DNA of 64,000 nt, from assembly GCF_900110415.1 (NCBI RefSeq), contig NZ_FODR01000004.1:310001-374000 (forward strand), written 5' to 3'. The DNA is from Mucilaginibacter sp. OK283 (lineage in GTDB: Bacteria > Bacteroidota > Bacteroidia > Sphingobacteriales > Sphingobacteriaceae). The stretch's first letter is position 1; every line of letters starts with the position of its first letter. Both the position numbers and the translations under genes were made by a program. The notes under the pieces are model-generated. The model was given only the letters and a program-made list of their open reading frames with translations. It was not told where the DNA came from and did not search any database. Below, in pieces: positions 55,569 to 63,482 of this stretch.

Positions 55569-55589
55569 CTGTAATTAAAATTATTACAG
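55569..55589. promoter_or_regulatory. Rrf2 operator at its own start codon
   Basis: CTGTAAT-N7-ATTACAG, perfect arms. Further half-sites GACTGTAATC (about 55600) and ATTACAGTTTT (about 55647) follow. Confidence 0.6.
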
Positions 55590-56089
55590 TATAAAGATAC
55601 GACTGTAATCGATAATTGCAATAGGTTTTAACTGTTATTTTTAAAATTACAGTTTTAGGCACAAAAAAAATAACAGGGTTATAGCTTTGGCCAACTCTAC
55701 CGCTCAATATTAGAACGCTCCGTAATATTTGTTTATCGACGAATTGGGTTGCCACCTCGTTGCCTGCATGATACCAGGCTTATAATTGTTCCGGATGTTA
55801 TTTGTACAAAACCAGGTAGGGCACCACAAAAAAAATGTAAAAGAATGTTTCGCTATAAAGAATCCCGACTATTTTACAAGTTTGAAAATTTAATAGTTTG
55901 CGCTCGGCTATACTTAAAAAGGCAGATTGAAACTCGTTTAGTGCCCTGTAACGCAGATAATTGTGATTTGTTTTATCGGGTTGCGCTTTTAAATAAAATA
56001 TTGTGCAAATTAGTTGATAATTAGCGTGATAATAAATATTATTGTAAGGTAATTAACTTTTGCGAAACCTTTATTATTATTCGAATTAA
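55590..56089. other. 500-bp gene-free region
   Basis: Includes extra CTGTAAT half-sites near 55601 and 55648 and, in its second half, AT-rich DNA with the promoter of the XRE gene. An ORF at 55749-56024 has no domain or start-site support and is rejected. Confidence 0.55.
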
Positions 56090-56431
56090 ATGAAGACACT
56101 TGGAAAAAAAATCAGACTATTACGTCATCAAAAAGGGTGGAGCCAGGAGGATGTTGCAAAGCGGTTAGATATTTCCATTCCCGCATTCTCAAAAATTGAA
56201 ACCGGGATAACGGATATTAACTTATCAAGGCTTGAGCAAATAGCAACTTTGTTCGAAATGTCGGTGGTTCAGCTACTTACATTCAACGATGCCGAACAGG
56301 ATCAAAAATTTGTTAACGAATTGGAAACAGTTAACAAACGCTTAATGGATCGTGAAACCGAAGTTATCGATCTGCAAAAAAAGGTGATTGAGCTGTTTGA
56401 AGAGCTTAGGCACTCAAAAGCTACCGCATAA
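56090..56431 (+). CDS. XRE-family helix-turn-helix regulator
   Basis: A 113-residue protein with a Cro/C1-type HTH (about 5-60: KIRLLRHQKGWSQEDVAKRLDISIPAFSKIETG) and a C-terminal coiled coil (about 75-110) likely for dimerisation. No partner toxin is adjacent, and convergent overlap with the next gene rules out co-transcription. Operator and ligand are unknown. Confidence 0.94.
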   Translation: MKTLGKKIRLLRHQKGWSQEDVAKRLDISIPAFSKIETGITDINLSRLEQIATLFEMSVVQLLTFNDAEQDQKFVNELETVNKRLMDRETEVIDLQKKVIELFEELRHSKATA

Positions 56432-56435
56432 ATTT

Positions 56436-56457
56436 AAGCCCGGGTGCAACCGGGCTT
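56436..56457. terminator. Terminator between XRE and GNAT-like genes
   Basis: AAGCCCGG / CCGGGCTT 8-bp stem with GTGCAA loop, followed by TGTTT on the + strand. Confidence 0.7.
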
Positions 56458-56459
56458 GT

Positions 56460-57578
56460 TTAAAATGTGCAACGCATTGTTAAGTGTTTTTTGCCAAATG
56501 TAGCTCCAACAGCCGCATGAATGGCAATCATTTTCTCATTAAAATCCCCAACCCACGACAATTCCAGTTCATCGTATTGCTTTAAAGGTAAAACATACTC
56601 TTTAAGTTTGATGAATATGGCCGATTCGAGCCCGTGTTTCTGGTATTTTTGTTTGGTGCCCATCACTATCGCCCGCATACGCGATACGCCTTTCCAACGG
56701 TAATATAAAAATTTAAGCTTACCAATCAGGTCGAGTTTGCCGTTTAGTGGCTTAAGCATCTGGTTGGCATCGGGCAAAATTATAATAAATGAAGCCGGTT
56801 CATCATCAATGTACGCAAACCAGATCAATTTTTCGTCCATTAGGGGCTTCATTTTTTTAAAGCTTTCGGCAATGGTGGCCTGGGTAATTGGAACAAAGTT
56901 TTCAAAATCCCGCCAGGCATCGTTATAAATCTCGATAAAATCGGCCGCAAACTTTTCCATCTTTTTTATCTCGAAATGCCTGAAATCGTACCCCGGCTTT
57001 TTAATAACCCAATTGGCAATTTTTGTAAAGCGCTCAGAAAAAGGCTTGTTTACATCCAGGTGATTGGTAATTTGCTCATACAGTGTTTTAAAACCGTAAT
57101 CTTCAAAAAATGTCCGGTAGTACGGAAAATTATAGTTCATGCCGTAGGAGGGGTGGGTGAAGCCCTCTACCAGCAATCCCCAAAAATTATCATTCTCGCC
57201 AAAATTAATGGGCCCGTCCATGGCTTGCATGCCATTATCCTGCAACCATTTTTTTGCGGTGTCAAATAGCAGGAAAGCTGCCTTTTTATCGTTGACGCAT
57301 TCAAAAAAGCCCATGCCACCCGTTGGCTGCTCATAATGATAGGCCTTTTTATTATTGATGAAGGCAGCAACACGGCCTATCACCTTGCCGTTATCATCTT
57401 TAAGAATCCAGCGGGTACACTTGCCATCCTGGTGAAAATTGTTTTTAGCCGGATCAAATACCGCTTCAATATCATTATCCAGTGGGCAAACCCAGTTTTT
57501 GTCATTCTTGTATAACGTACGTGCAAGGTTTAAAAATGCTTTTTTTGATGCTTTATCTTTTACTTGGGTTATAATCAT
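56460..57578 (-). CDS. GNAT-fold-like hypothetical protein
   Basis: A 372-residue protein. The first ~180 residues resemble the acyl-CoA N-acyltransferase fold in pattern (KVIGRVAAFINNKK, GGMGFFECVNDKKAAFLLFDTAKKWLQDNGM) and the rest is a second fold of the same type (MRAIVMGTKQKYQKHGLESAIF). Family members in Bacteroidota are usually annotated GNAT N-acetyltransferase or hypothetical; a substrate is unknown. The ATG at 57578 (MIITQVKDK) is preferred to the in-frame ATG nine codons upstream because the upstream segment is hydrophobic and lies in the terminator region. Minus strand, convergent with the XRE gene. Confidence 0.8.
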   Translation of the reverse strand: MIITQVKDKASKKAFLNLARTLYKNDKNWVCPLDNDIEAVFDPAKNNFHQDGKCTRWILKDDNGKVIGRVAAFINNKKAYHYEQPTGGMGFFECVNDKKAAFLLFDTAKKWLQDNGMQAMDGPINFGENDNFWGLLVEGFTHPSYGMNYNFPYYRTFFEDYGFKTLYEQITNHLDVNKPFSERFTKIANWVIKKPGYDFRHFEIKKMEKFAADFIEIYNDAWRDFENFVPITQATIAESFKKMKPLMDEKLIWFAYIDDEPASFIIILPDANQMLKPLNGKLDLIGKLKFLYYRWKGVSRMRAIVMGTKQKYQKHGLESAIFIKLKEYVLPLKQYDELELSWVGDFNEKMIAIHAAVGATFGKKHLTMRCTF

Positions 57579-57598
57579 AGGAAGACTAAATATAAAAA

Positions 57599-57628
57599 AA
57601 AGCATTCAGGGCATGTGCTGAATGCTTT
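57599..57628 (-). terminator. Terminator of the Asp-rich ORF
   Basis: On the minus strand AAAGCATTCAG, short loop, CTGAATGCTTT, then TTTTTTT; perfect 11-bp stem 28 bp after the Asp-rich stop. Confidence 0.8.
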
Positions 57629-57655
57629 GCAAATGGAACTATGTATGGTTAACGA

Positions 57656-57850
57656 TTAAAAATCGTCGTCATCGTCGTCATCAAATGAATCATAACCTCT
57701 GCCCAGATCGTCATCTAAAGGGCCGTCAAAATCATCATCATCGTCCTCAACTTTTTTCTTTTTTGAGTCGAGACTCAGATCGTCGTCGTCATCAAGGTCG
57801 TCATCAGAATTGTCGATCTTCTTAGTGGTTGGTTTTTTTGGCGCTCCCAT
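57656..57850 (-). CDS. Small Asp-rich acidic protein
   Basis: A 64-residue protein with long runs of aspartate (for example SKKKKVEDDDDDFDG and the final FDDDDDDDF) and a lysine block. Extremely acidic, no domain. It has its own T-tailed terminator, supporting expression. Similar short D-rich proteins occur in Bacteroidota without a known role; metal or polycation binding is a guess from composition only. Confidence 0.7.
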   Translation of the reverse strand: MGAPKKPTTKKIDNSDDDLDDDDDLSLDSKKKKVEDDDDDFDGPLDDDLGRGYDSFDDDDDDDF

Positions 57851-57990
57851 TGTAATGGATTTTATTTGTAAAACTTTGTCAATAATACTTTAAATCGGGC
57901 AAAAAGCAGGAATTTTTTTAGAAGCTTTTATTTCCCATTTCAATAGTAAAAATAATCAAAATCATTTTTATTAAAAACATGAAATAAAAA

Positions 57991-58542
57991 TTATTCTGTT
58001 TGTTCGCCAATGGCTACCGATGTGCTTGTAAAATCCTTAATCTGAGGTAATTCCTGTATGCTGTTAATTCCAAAATAATCCATAAAAAGGCCGCTGGTGC
58101 TATATAATATAGGTTTTCCCAACGCTTCCGACTTCCCGGTTATAGCTATTAGCTCTTTTTCGAGCAATTTTTGGATCGAGTAATCGCAGTTTACACCGCG
58201 TATTTGCTCTACATCTGTTTTGGTTACCGGCTGTTTATAGGCAATAATGGCAAGGGTTTCCAAAGCGGCCTGGCTCAATCTTTTTTTAGATCGTTGTAAT
58301 TGCAACAGGTTGATAACCGGGTGGTATTTTTTTTTGGTGAAAAACTGGTAGCCATTGCCCACTTTTACCAGTTCGATAGCCAGGTTATCGTCGCTATATT
58401 TTAGTTCGATGGCTTTTAGGCTCTCGCTAACTTCATCGGCCGTAAAATCGCGCTCAAAAGCAGCCTGAAGGCAATACATGATCTCTTCCAGCCGTATACC
58501 TTGTTCAGATGCGAAGATGAGTGCCTCTATATGATGGATCAT
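57991..58542 (-). CDS. scpB: Segregation and condensation protein B
   Basis: A 183-residue protein of two winged helices that binds ScpA in the SMC condensin complex. Recognisable words are IEALIFASEQGIRLEEI, LSQAALETLAIIAYKQPVTKTDVEQIRGVN and YSTSGLFMDYFGINSIQELPQI. Length is normal. Its start codon abuts the GTGAGTG word repeat, so the ribosome-binding region is inside the repeat. ScpA and SMC are not in this window. Confidence 0.96.
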   Translation of the reverse strand: MIHHIEALIFASEQGIRLEEIMYCLQAAFERDFTADEVSESLKAIELKYSDDNLAIELVKVGNGYQFFTKKKYHPVINLLQLQRSKKRLSQAALETLAIIAYKQPVTKTDVEQIRGVNCDYSIQKLLEKELIAITGKSEALGKPILYSTSGLFMDYFGINSIQELPQIKDFTSTSVAIGEQTE

Positions 58543-58543
58543 T

Positions 58544-58636
58544 TGGTGAGTGGTGAGTAGTGAGTGGTGAGTGGTGAGTGGTTGATTAGGTTAATATTCT
58601 GCTGCCCATTCACTACTCACCACTCACAATTCACCA
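58544..58636. repeat. GGTGAGTGGTGAGTAG word repeat and its inverse
   Basis: GGTGAGT words at 58544-58583 are mirrored by 58607-58636. It fills nearly the whole 95-bp mqnC-scpB gap, 2 bp before the scpB start codon. Confidence 0.75.
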
Positions 58637-58637
58637 A

Positions 58638-59762
58638 TTAATAATCAATAACTTGTTCCTCTATTTCAACCGGTATATCGCGCCAGTCGTATTTTTGGGT
58701 GCGCAGTTGGGGTTCAAAACCAGCTTCTTTGATTGAATCCTGGATGCCTTTGGCGGTAAACCTGTGCGGTGCGCCTGCGGCCGATACTACGTTTTCTTCA
58801 ATCATGATTGATCCAAAATCATTAGCACCTGCGTGTAAGCACAATTGGGCAACCTGTTTACCAACAGTAAGCCATGAGGCCTGAATATTTTTAATATTAG
58901 GCAGCATAATACGGCTTAACGCTATCATGCGGATGTATTCATCGCCGGTTACATTATTGGTGATGCCACGAACTTTACGTAGCAGCGTGCCATCGTCCTG
59001 GAAAGGCCAGGGTATAAACGCCACGAAGCCATAATGACCTTCCGGTTTTTCAGATTGTACCTCGCGGATCCAAACCAGGTGCTCAAAACGTTCTTCGATG
59101 GTTTCAATATGGCCAAACATCATGGTTGCGGATGTAGGCAGGTTAAGCTGATGGGCTGCACGCATTACATCCAGCCACTCCTTGCCGCCGCATTTGCCTT
59201 TTGATATCAGGCGGCGTACACGGTCGTTCAAGATCTCGGCGCCTGCGCCAGGCAGTGAATCTAACCCCGACTCTTTCATCGCCCTGAGCACATCTATATG
59301 GCTCATATTCTCCAGCTTGGCTACGTGCGCTATCTCTGGCGGGCCTAAAGAGTGCAGTTTTAACTTTGGATATAATTGTTTCAGTTCGCTGAACAGATCG
59401 GTATAAAATTTTAGCCCTAAGTCGGGGTGGTGGCCGCCCTGCAGCAGTAGCTGATCGCCGCCGTAACGGAAAGTTTCTTCTATTTTCTTTTTGTAGGTTT
59501 CAATATCGGTAATGTAGCTATCCTCGTGGCCGGGCCTGCGAAAAAAGTTACAAAACTTGCAATTGGCTATACATACATTAGTAGTGTTAACATTACGATC
59601 AATTTGCCAGGTAACCTTACCATGCGGAACCTGCTTTTTACGCAGTTCGTTGGCAGTGTACATTAAATCGGCAGTAGGCGCATTATTATATAGATAAACC
59701 CCTTCTTCCTGGGTCAAAAAATCAAACCGCAAAGCGCGTTGCAACAGATCGGCTGTGTTCAT
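58638..59762 (-). CDS. mqnC: Cyclic dehypoxanthinyl futalosine synthase
   Basis: A 374-residue radical SAM enzyme of the futalosine route to menaquinone, turning dehypoxanthine futalosine into its cyclic form. The CxxxCxxC cluster motif is at C64, C68, C71 (NVCIANCKFC), followed by LLQGGHHPDLGL, LPGAGAEILNDRVRRLISKGK and SWLTVGKQVAQL, which fit MqnC rather than its paralogue MqnE. Upstream of scpB on the same strand. Its presence indicates menaquinone synthesis by the MqnABCD pathway in this organism. Confidence 0.93.
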   Translation of the reverse strand: MNTADLLQRALRFDFLTQEEGVYLYNNAPTADLMYTANELRKKQVPHGKVTWQIDRNVNTTNVCIANCKFCNFFRRPGHEDSYITDIETYKKKIEETFRYGGDQLLLQGGHHPDLGLKFYTDLFSELKQLYPKLKLHSLGPPEIAHVAKLENMSHIDVLRAMKESGLDSLPGAGAEILNDRVRRLISKGKCGGKEWLDVMRAAHQLNLPTSATMMFGHIETIEERFEHLVWIREVQSEKPEGHYGFVAFIPWPFQDDGTLLRKVRGITNNVTGDEYIRMIALSRIMLPNIKNIQASWLTVGKQVAQLCLHAGANDFGSIMIEENVVSAAGAPHRFTAKGIQDSIKEAGFEPQLRTQKYDWRDIPVEIEEQVIDY

Positions 59763-59827
59763 ATAGCAAAGATAAGCTTTACCTTATTAATTGTTTAACG
59801 TTGAGATAAGATTGACAAATTAATGAG

Positions 59828-59913
59828 AAGCCCCCCAGCCCCCTGAAGGGGGAGCAATAATAAACGAGGTTAATTGCAAATCAGAAACTCCCCCTTTAGG
59901 GGGTTGGGGGGCT
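59828..59913. repeat. CCCCCAGCCCCCTGAAGGGGGAG repeat overlapping the M1 stop
   Basis: Left arm 59828-59853 (AAGCCCCCCAGCCCCCTG...) and right arm 59887-59913 are inverted copies. The right arm overlaps the 3' end of the M1 aminopeptidase gene. Confidence 0.75.
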
Positions 59914-61893
59914 CACCTTTACACTATTATTTCCCCTGTTCAAATCAGGTAGTGCATTATCCGGGTCGATGGTAACGCTTTCAACGTCTTTGTCGTCGGG
60001 GAGTATTACCGTTACTACTTTGCGCTGCATCCAGGTTTCAACAGGGAGGTAGTGGCGCTTTTTGCTGCCGTCTTTATATTTTAACTCCACAGTAAATGGC
60101 ATTGGTAGCTGCTCTTTACTCACAACGGTCATTTTTACGCCCTTGGTAGCATTACTGCCTACGTTTTGGGCTGCTGTAATGGCAATGTCGCTCACCCAGT
60201 TGTTATAAAACCAGCCTTTCCAAAACCAGGACAGATCTTCGCCGGCGCCGCTTTCCATCGAGCGGAAAAAGTCGTCGGGCTGCGGGTGTTTAAATGCCCA
60301 TTTGCTGATGTAGTTGCGGAAGGCATAATCAAACCTATCCTTACCCAGTATCTGTTCGCGCAGCAAAACCAGGCCAAATGCAGGCTTAAAATACACCAGC
60401 GGATGGCGATATTTTTCGGGCGTTGCATCTGCAGCCGTCATGATAGATGGTGAAGCGGGGTCGTTCAAAATCGGGATGATCTCATCGGCGGGGTTACCAC
60501 CACCGGGCGCATATTCACCATCGCGCTTAGGGGCGTATTCGCCTTTGTTAAATTCTTCCGATGCGTAAATGTCTATAAAGGTGTTAAAGCCTTCATCCAT
60601 CCAGCCAAAACGGCGCTCGTCCGATCCTACTATCATCGGGAACCAGTTGTGGCCTATCTCGTGCGCGGTTACCCAATATAACTCATTGCCTTTATCGGTA
60701 ATGCCGTCAAACACAATACCCGGATACTCCATGCCGCCTGCAATACCGGCCTCGTTAATGGCAACAGGGTAGGGGTACACAAACCACTTTTCTGAAAAAT
60801 ACTCTATCGATTTTTTGAGGTACTCAGTCGCGCGGTCCCAGGCATTGGGGCCAACACTCTCGAGCGGGTAAACCGACATGGCCAATGATTTTTTGCCACC
60901 GGGCAAATTAACCCTTGCCGCATCCCAAACATAGGCTTTTGATGCACCAAATGCTACATCGCGGGTGTTTATCATCTTGTAATGCCAGGTAAGCGTGCCT
61001 TTGTTAACAGGGCGGCTTGCCGGGTCGGTAACCTCAGCAAGGGTGCGTATCATTACCGTTTTATCGCTTGCGCGCGCGGCATCAAGGCGGGCTATTTGTT
61101 TGGCGGTTAAAACTTCTTTTGGGTTTAATAACTCGCCCGAACCGGCTACAATCATATCCCATGGTACAGTAACCTGGTAATCAAAATCGCCATAATCTAA
61201 ATAAAACTCGCCCGCACCCAAAAATGGCAGGGTATCCCAGCCCCGGCTATCATCATACACGCACATACGCGGAAACCATTGGGCTATTTCGTAAATTGTT
61301 CCGTTTTTGGTGTTTACATAATCGGTGCGGTTACCAAAGTCACCCGGAATGGTATAGTGATATTTGATGCGCAGTTTTAAAGCACCCTTGCCCAAAGCAT
61401 GCGGTAAACGCACTTGCATGCGCGTGTCTGTTATGATAAAAGGCACAGGCTTAACTACATCGCCATAATCTAAAGCGACTGATTCTATGGTATAACCTGT
61501 AGTATGCTGGTTTGGTGCCGGCACCCGGCCGGTAAAAAAGTTAGAGCGGGCTTCTTTTTTATAGGTGTTTTGATCCAGCTGAAGCCACAGGTATTGCAGG
61601 GCGTCGGGGCTATTGTTTACATAATTAATGGTTACTGTGCCGCTAATGGTTTTGGCAGCGGTATCCAGCGCTACGTTAATGGTATAGTCGGCGCGGTTTT
61701 GCCAATATTTGGCGCCGGGTTCGCCATTGGCCGAGTGGAACTCGTTGCCCTTATCGGTATAAAACTGCGGCGAAAATAATGCCGCCGGGTTGTAGTTGGA
61801 TGTGGTATCGCCGGGGTTAATTTTTGGTTTTTGCGCCTGGGAATTTACAGCAAAAAGGACGAATAGGCCGAAGCCTAAAAATTTAATTTTCAT
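59896..61893 (-). CDS. Secreted M1-family aminopeptidase
   Basis: A 665-residue zinc metallopeptidase with signal peptide [20 protein letters not shown]. Exopeptidase/aminopeptidase box GGMEYPG (GAMEN-like) near 385; zinc site HEIGH at 411-415 with the third ligand E434 in WMDEGFNTF, spacing 18 as in M1. The final residues SPPTP are encoded by the intergenic repeat at 59828-59913, so the original stop was probably lost or moved. Likely periplasmic, acting in peptide breakdown. Divergent from the Cys-rich paralogue cluster. Confidence 0.95.
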   Translation of the reverse strand: MKIKFLGFGLFVLFAVNSQAQKPKINPGDTTSNYNPAALFSPQFYTDKGNEFHSANGEPGAKYWQNRADYTINVALDTAAKTISGTVTINYVNNSPDALQYLWLQLDQNTYKKEARSNFFTGRVPAPNQHTTGYTIESVALDYGDVVKPVPFIITDTRMQVRLPHALGKGALKLRIKYHYTIPGDFGNRTDYVNTKNGTIYEIAQWFPRMCVYDDSRGWDTLPFLGAGEFYLDYGDFDYQVTVPWDMIVAGSGELLNPKEVLTAKQIARLDAARASDKTVMIRTLAEVTDPASRPVNKGTLTWHYKMINTRDVAFGASKAYVWDAARVNLPGGKKSLAMSVYPLESVGPNAWDRATEYLKKSIEYFSEKWFVYPYPVAINEAGIAGGMEYPGIVFDGITDKGNELYWVTAHEIGHNWFPMIVGSDERRFGWMDEGFNTFIDIYASEEFNKGEYAPKRDGEYAPGGGNPADEIIPILNDPASPSIMTAADATPEKYRHPLVYFKPAFGLVLLREQILGKDRFDYAFRNYISKWAFKHPQPDDFFRSMESGAGEDLSWFWKGWFYNNWVSDIAITAAQNVGSNATKGVKMTVVSKEQLPMPFTVELKYKDGSKKRHYLPVETWMQRKVVTVILPDDKDVESVTIDPDNALPDLNRGNNSVKVSPPTP

Positions 61894-62035
61894 GAGGATC
61901 AGTTAAAGGCAGCAATATACAAAGGATCGGCGGGAATTTTATTTGGCAATAAAAAAGATGCAGGAAATTTTAAAAAAAGTACAGGGCCTTTATGGAAAAG
62001 TTCAATTAACCGCATCCTGTAACAAAAGGATTGAA

Positions 62036-62599
62036 ATGGCGCGAACCCAAAGTATTAATATCACCAAACCTTGTCACGAACTATGGCAACAGATGGTACC
62101 GGTTGACGGTGGCCGGCACTGCCAAAGTTGTTGTAAAACGGTTATTGATTTTTCGGCGATGACGGAAGCCCAGGTAATTGGTTACCTGAGCAGGCAGCAA
62201 AATGTGTGCGGGCGGTTTGAGGATAGGCAATTGATCCGGATAAATCAACAACTTCAAAAAAAGCCGACTCCATTTATCTTTTTTAAAAGGATGGGCCTTG
62301 TAGCTGCTGTTTTGATGGCTATACCTTTTGCCAGGGCAAATGCGCAAAAAAAATATAAAATGGAGTATGCGCCGACTAAATCGAAACGGCATGGCGCGGG
62401 CCTTCCAAAAGCCCAAACGCATACCAATGTGAAGATTAATACCGACGCACCCATTCAAGCCGTTAGTGTGAAACAGATCGGTACCGAAGATTATGTGCGA
62501 CACGAGGTTGTGGGTGGTGTTTCAGTTCAAGGTATTACCATTCGTCGTGTTTTATACCGTGCCTGGGATAAAACAAAATGGGTTTTCGGTGGCAATTAA
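62036..62599 (+). CDS. Cys-rich paralogue 1 (short)
   Basis: A 187-residue protein with an N-terminal Cys-rich domain: PCHELWQQM, then RHCQSCCKTVIDFS and NVCGRF with cysteines at 13, 29, 32, 33 and 58, exactly as in the two following paralogues. After it comes a hydrophobic segment (about 80-96) ending in ARANAQ, which could be an internal signal-anchor, and a short basic tail without the beta domain of paralogue 2. ATG at 62036 gives alignment with paralogue 2's start; an earlier in-frame ATG is not favoured. Function unknown; family widely seen in Bacteroidota but uncharacterised to my knowledge. Confidence 0.8.
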   Translation: MARTQSINITKPCHELWQQMVPVDGGRHCQSCCKTVIDFSAMTEAQVIGYLSRQQNVCGRFEDRQLIRINQQLQKKPTPFIFFKRMGLVAAVLMAIPFARANAQKKYKMEYAPTKSKRHGAGLPKAQTHTNVKINTDAPIQAVSVKQIGTEDYVRHEVVGGVSVQGITIRRVLYRAWDKTKWVFGGN

Positions 62600-62661
62600 A
62601 AAATTTACAACATTTATGGAATGGCGATAAAAATTGTATCCTGTTAAAAAACTCTCCCGAT

Positions 62662-63405
62662 ATGTCGAATATCCAGAACATCAACATACCTAAACCTTGT
62701 CACCAATCGTGGCAGCAAATGATGCCTGCCGAAAGTGGCAGGCATTGCGCCCAGTGCTGTAAAACTGTTACCGATTTTACAACCATGACCAATAGCCAGG
62801 TTATTGCTTACCTAAGCAATACAGGCAATGTTTGCGGCAGGTTTAACGAGCAGCAGTTAACTAACCTCAATCATCAGTTTAGTGCCGATATCCCGGCAAC
62901 GGCAACCAGCGGGTGGAAAAGGCTGGCTGTAATAATGGGTATTGCAAGTTTTGCCTTATCATTTAAAGCTGTGGCGCAAAATAAACCGGCTACAACGGTG
63001 CAAACTCCTAAACCAACCGGCGATGCGGGCAGTATTATGTTGGGTAAGGTAGTAGCAACAACCGATGCCGCTAAAACCCGGGTAATCACCGGGCACATAT
63101 ATGACGACCAAAACTTATCTATACCGGGTGTTAGTGTCAAAACACCATCGGGCTTAACACGCGCTACAACCGATACAGCCGGCAAATTCAGGCTTACCAT
63201 ACCGGCGGACACAAAACAAGTACAGGTTTTATTTATAGGATATAAACCATTGCTGGTTGACATTTGTGCAGATGAAAATTACCAGGTAAAACTTACTACC
63301 GAACAATATGGCATGCTGGGCGAGGTAGTGGTAACCAGGACGCCCATTATTAAACGTATTTATTATAAATGTATAAAAAGGCCGATACGGAAGATATTTA
63401 ATTGA
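62662..63405 (+). CDS. Cys-rich paralogue 2 with carboxypeptidase-regulatory-like domain
   Basis: A 247-residue protein: Cys-rich N-terminal domain identical in spacing to paralogue 1 (cysteines 13, 29, 32, 33, 58), a TM segment (about 90-108, LAVIMGIASFALSFKAVAQ), then a carboxypeptidase-regulatory-like beta-sandwich (about 135-225, VITGHIYDDQNLSIPGVSV, TDTAGKFRLTIPA, VQVLFIGYKPLLV) and a basic C-terminal tail. The beta domain is the type found at the periplasmic face of TonB receptors, so the topology is probably Cys-rich cytosolic and beta-rich periplasmic. 62 bp after paralogue 1. Confidence 0.85.
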   Translation: MSNIQNINIPKPCHQSWQQMMPAESGRHCAQCCKTVTDFTTMTNSQVIAYLSNTGNVCGRFNEQQLTNLNHQFSADIPATATSGWKRLAVIMGIASFALSFKAVAQNKPATTVQTPKPTGDAGSIMLGKVVATTDAAKTRVITGHIYDDQNLSIPGVSVKTPSGLTRATTDTAGKFRLTIPADTKQVQVLFIGYKPLLVDICADENYQVKLTTEQYGMLGEVVVTRTPIIKRIYYKCIKRPIRKIFN

Positions 63406-63482
63406 TGGGAAATACCGTTGGCGCAAGATCTGTTTGAGGAGTAATTGTTAACTTAGTTGTAACCTAATAATCGAAATAACCG

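Noticed and set aside
55749..56024. 91-residue plus-strand frame before the XRE gene
   Set aside because: No recognisable domain, atypical Arg/Cys/Lys content for this genome and overlap with the regulatory region.
58544..58636. Possible CRISPR-like short repeats
   Set aside because: The words are contiguous and palindromic, with no unique spacers and no cas genes.
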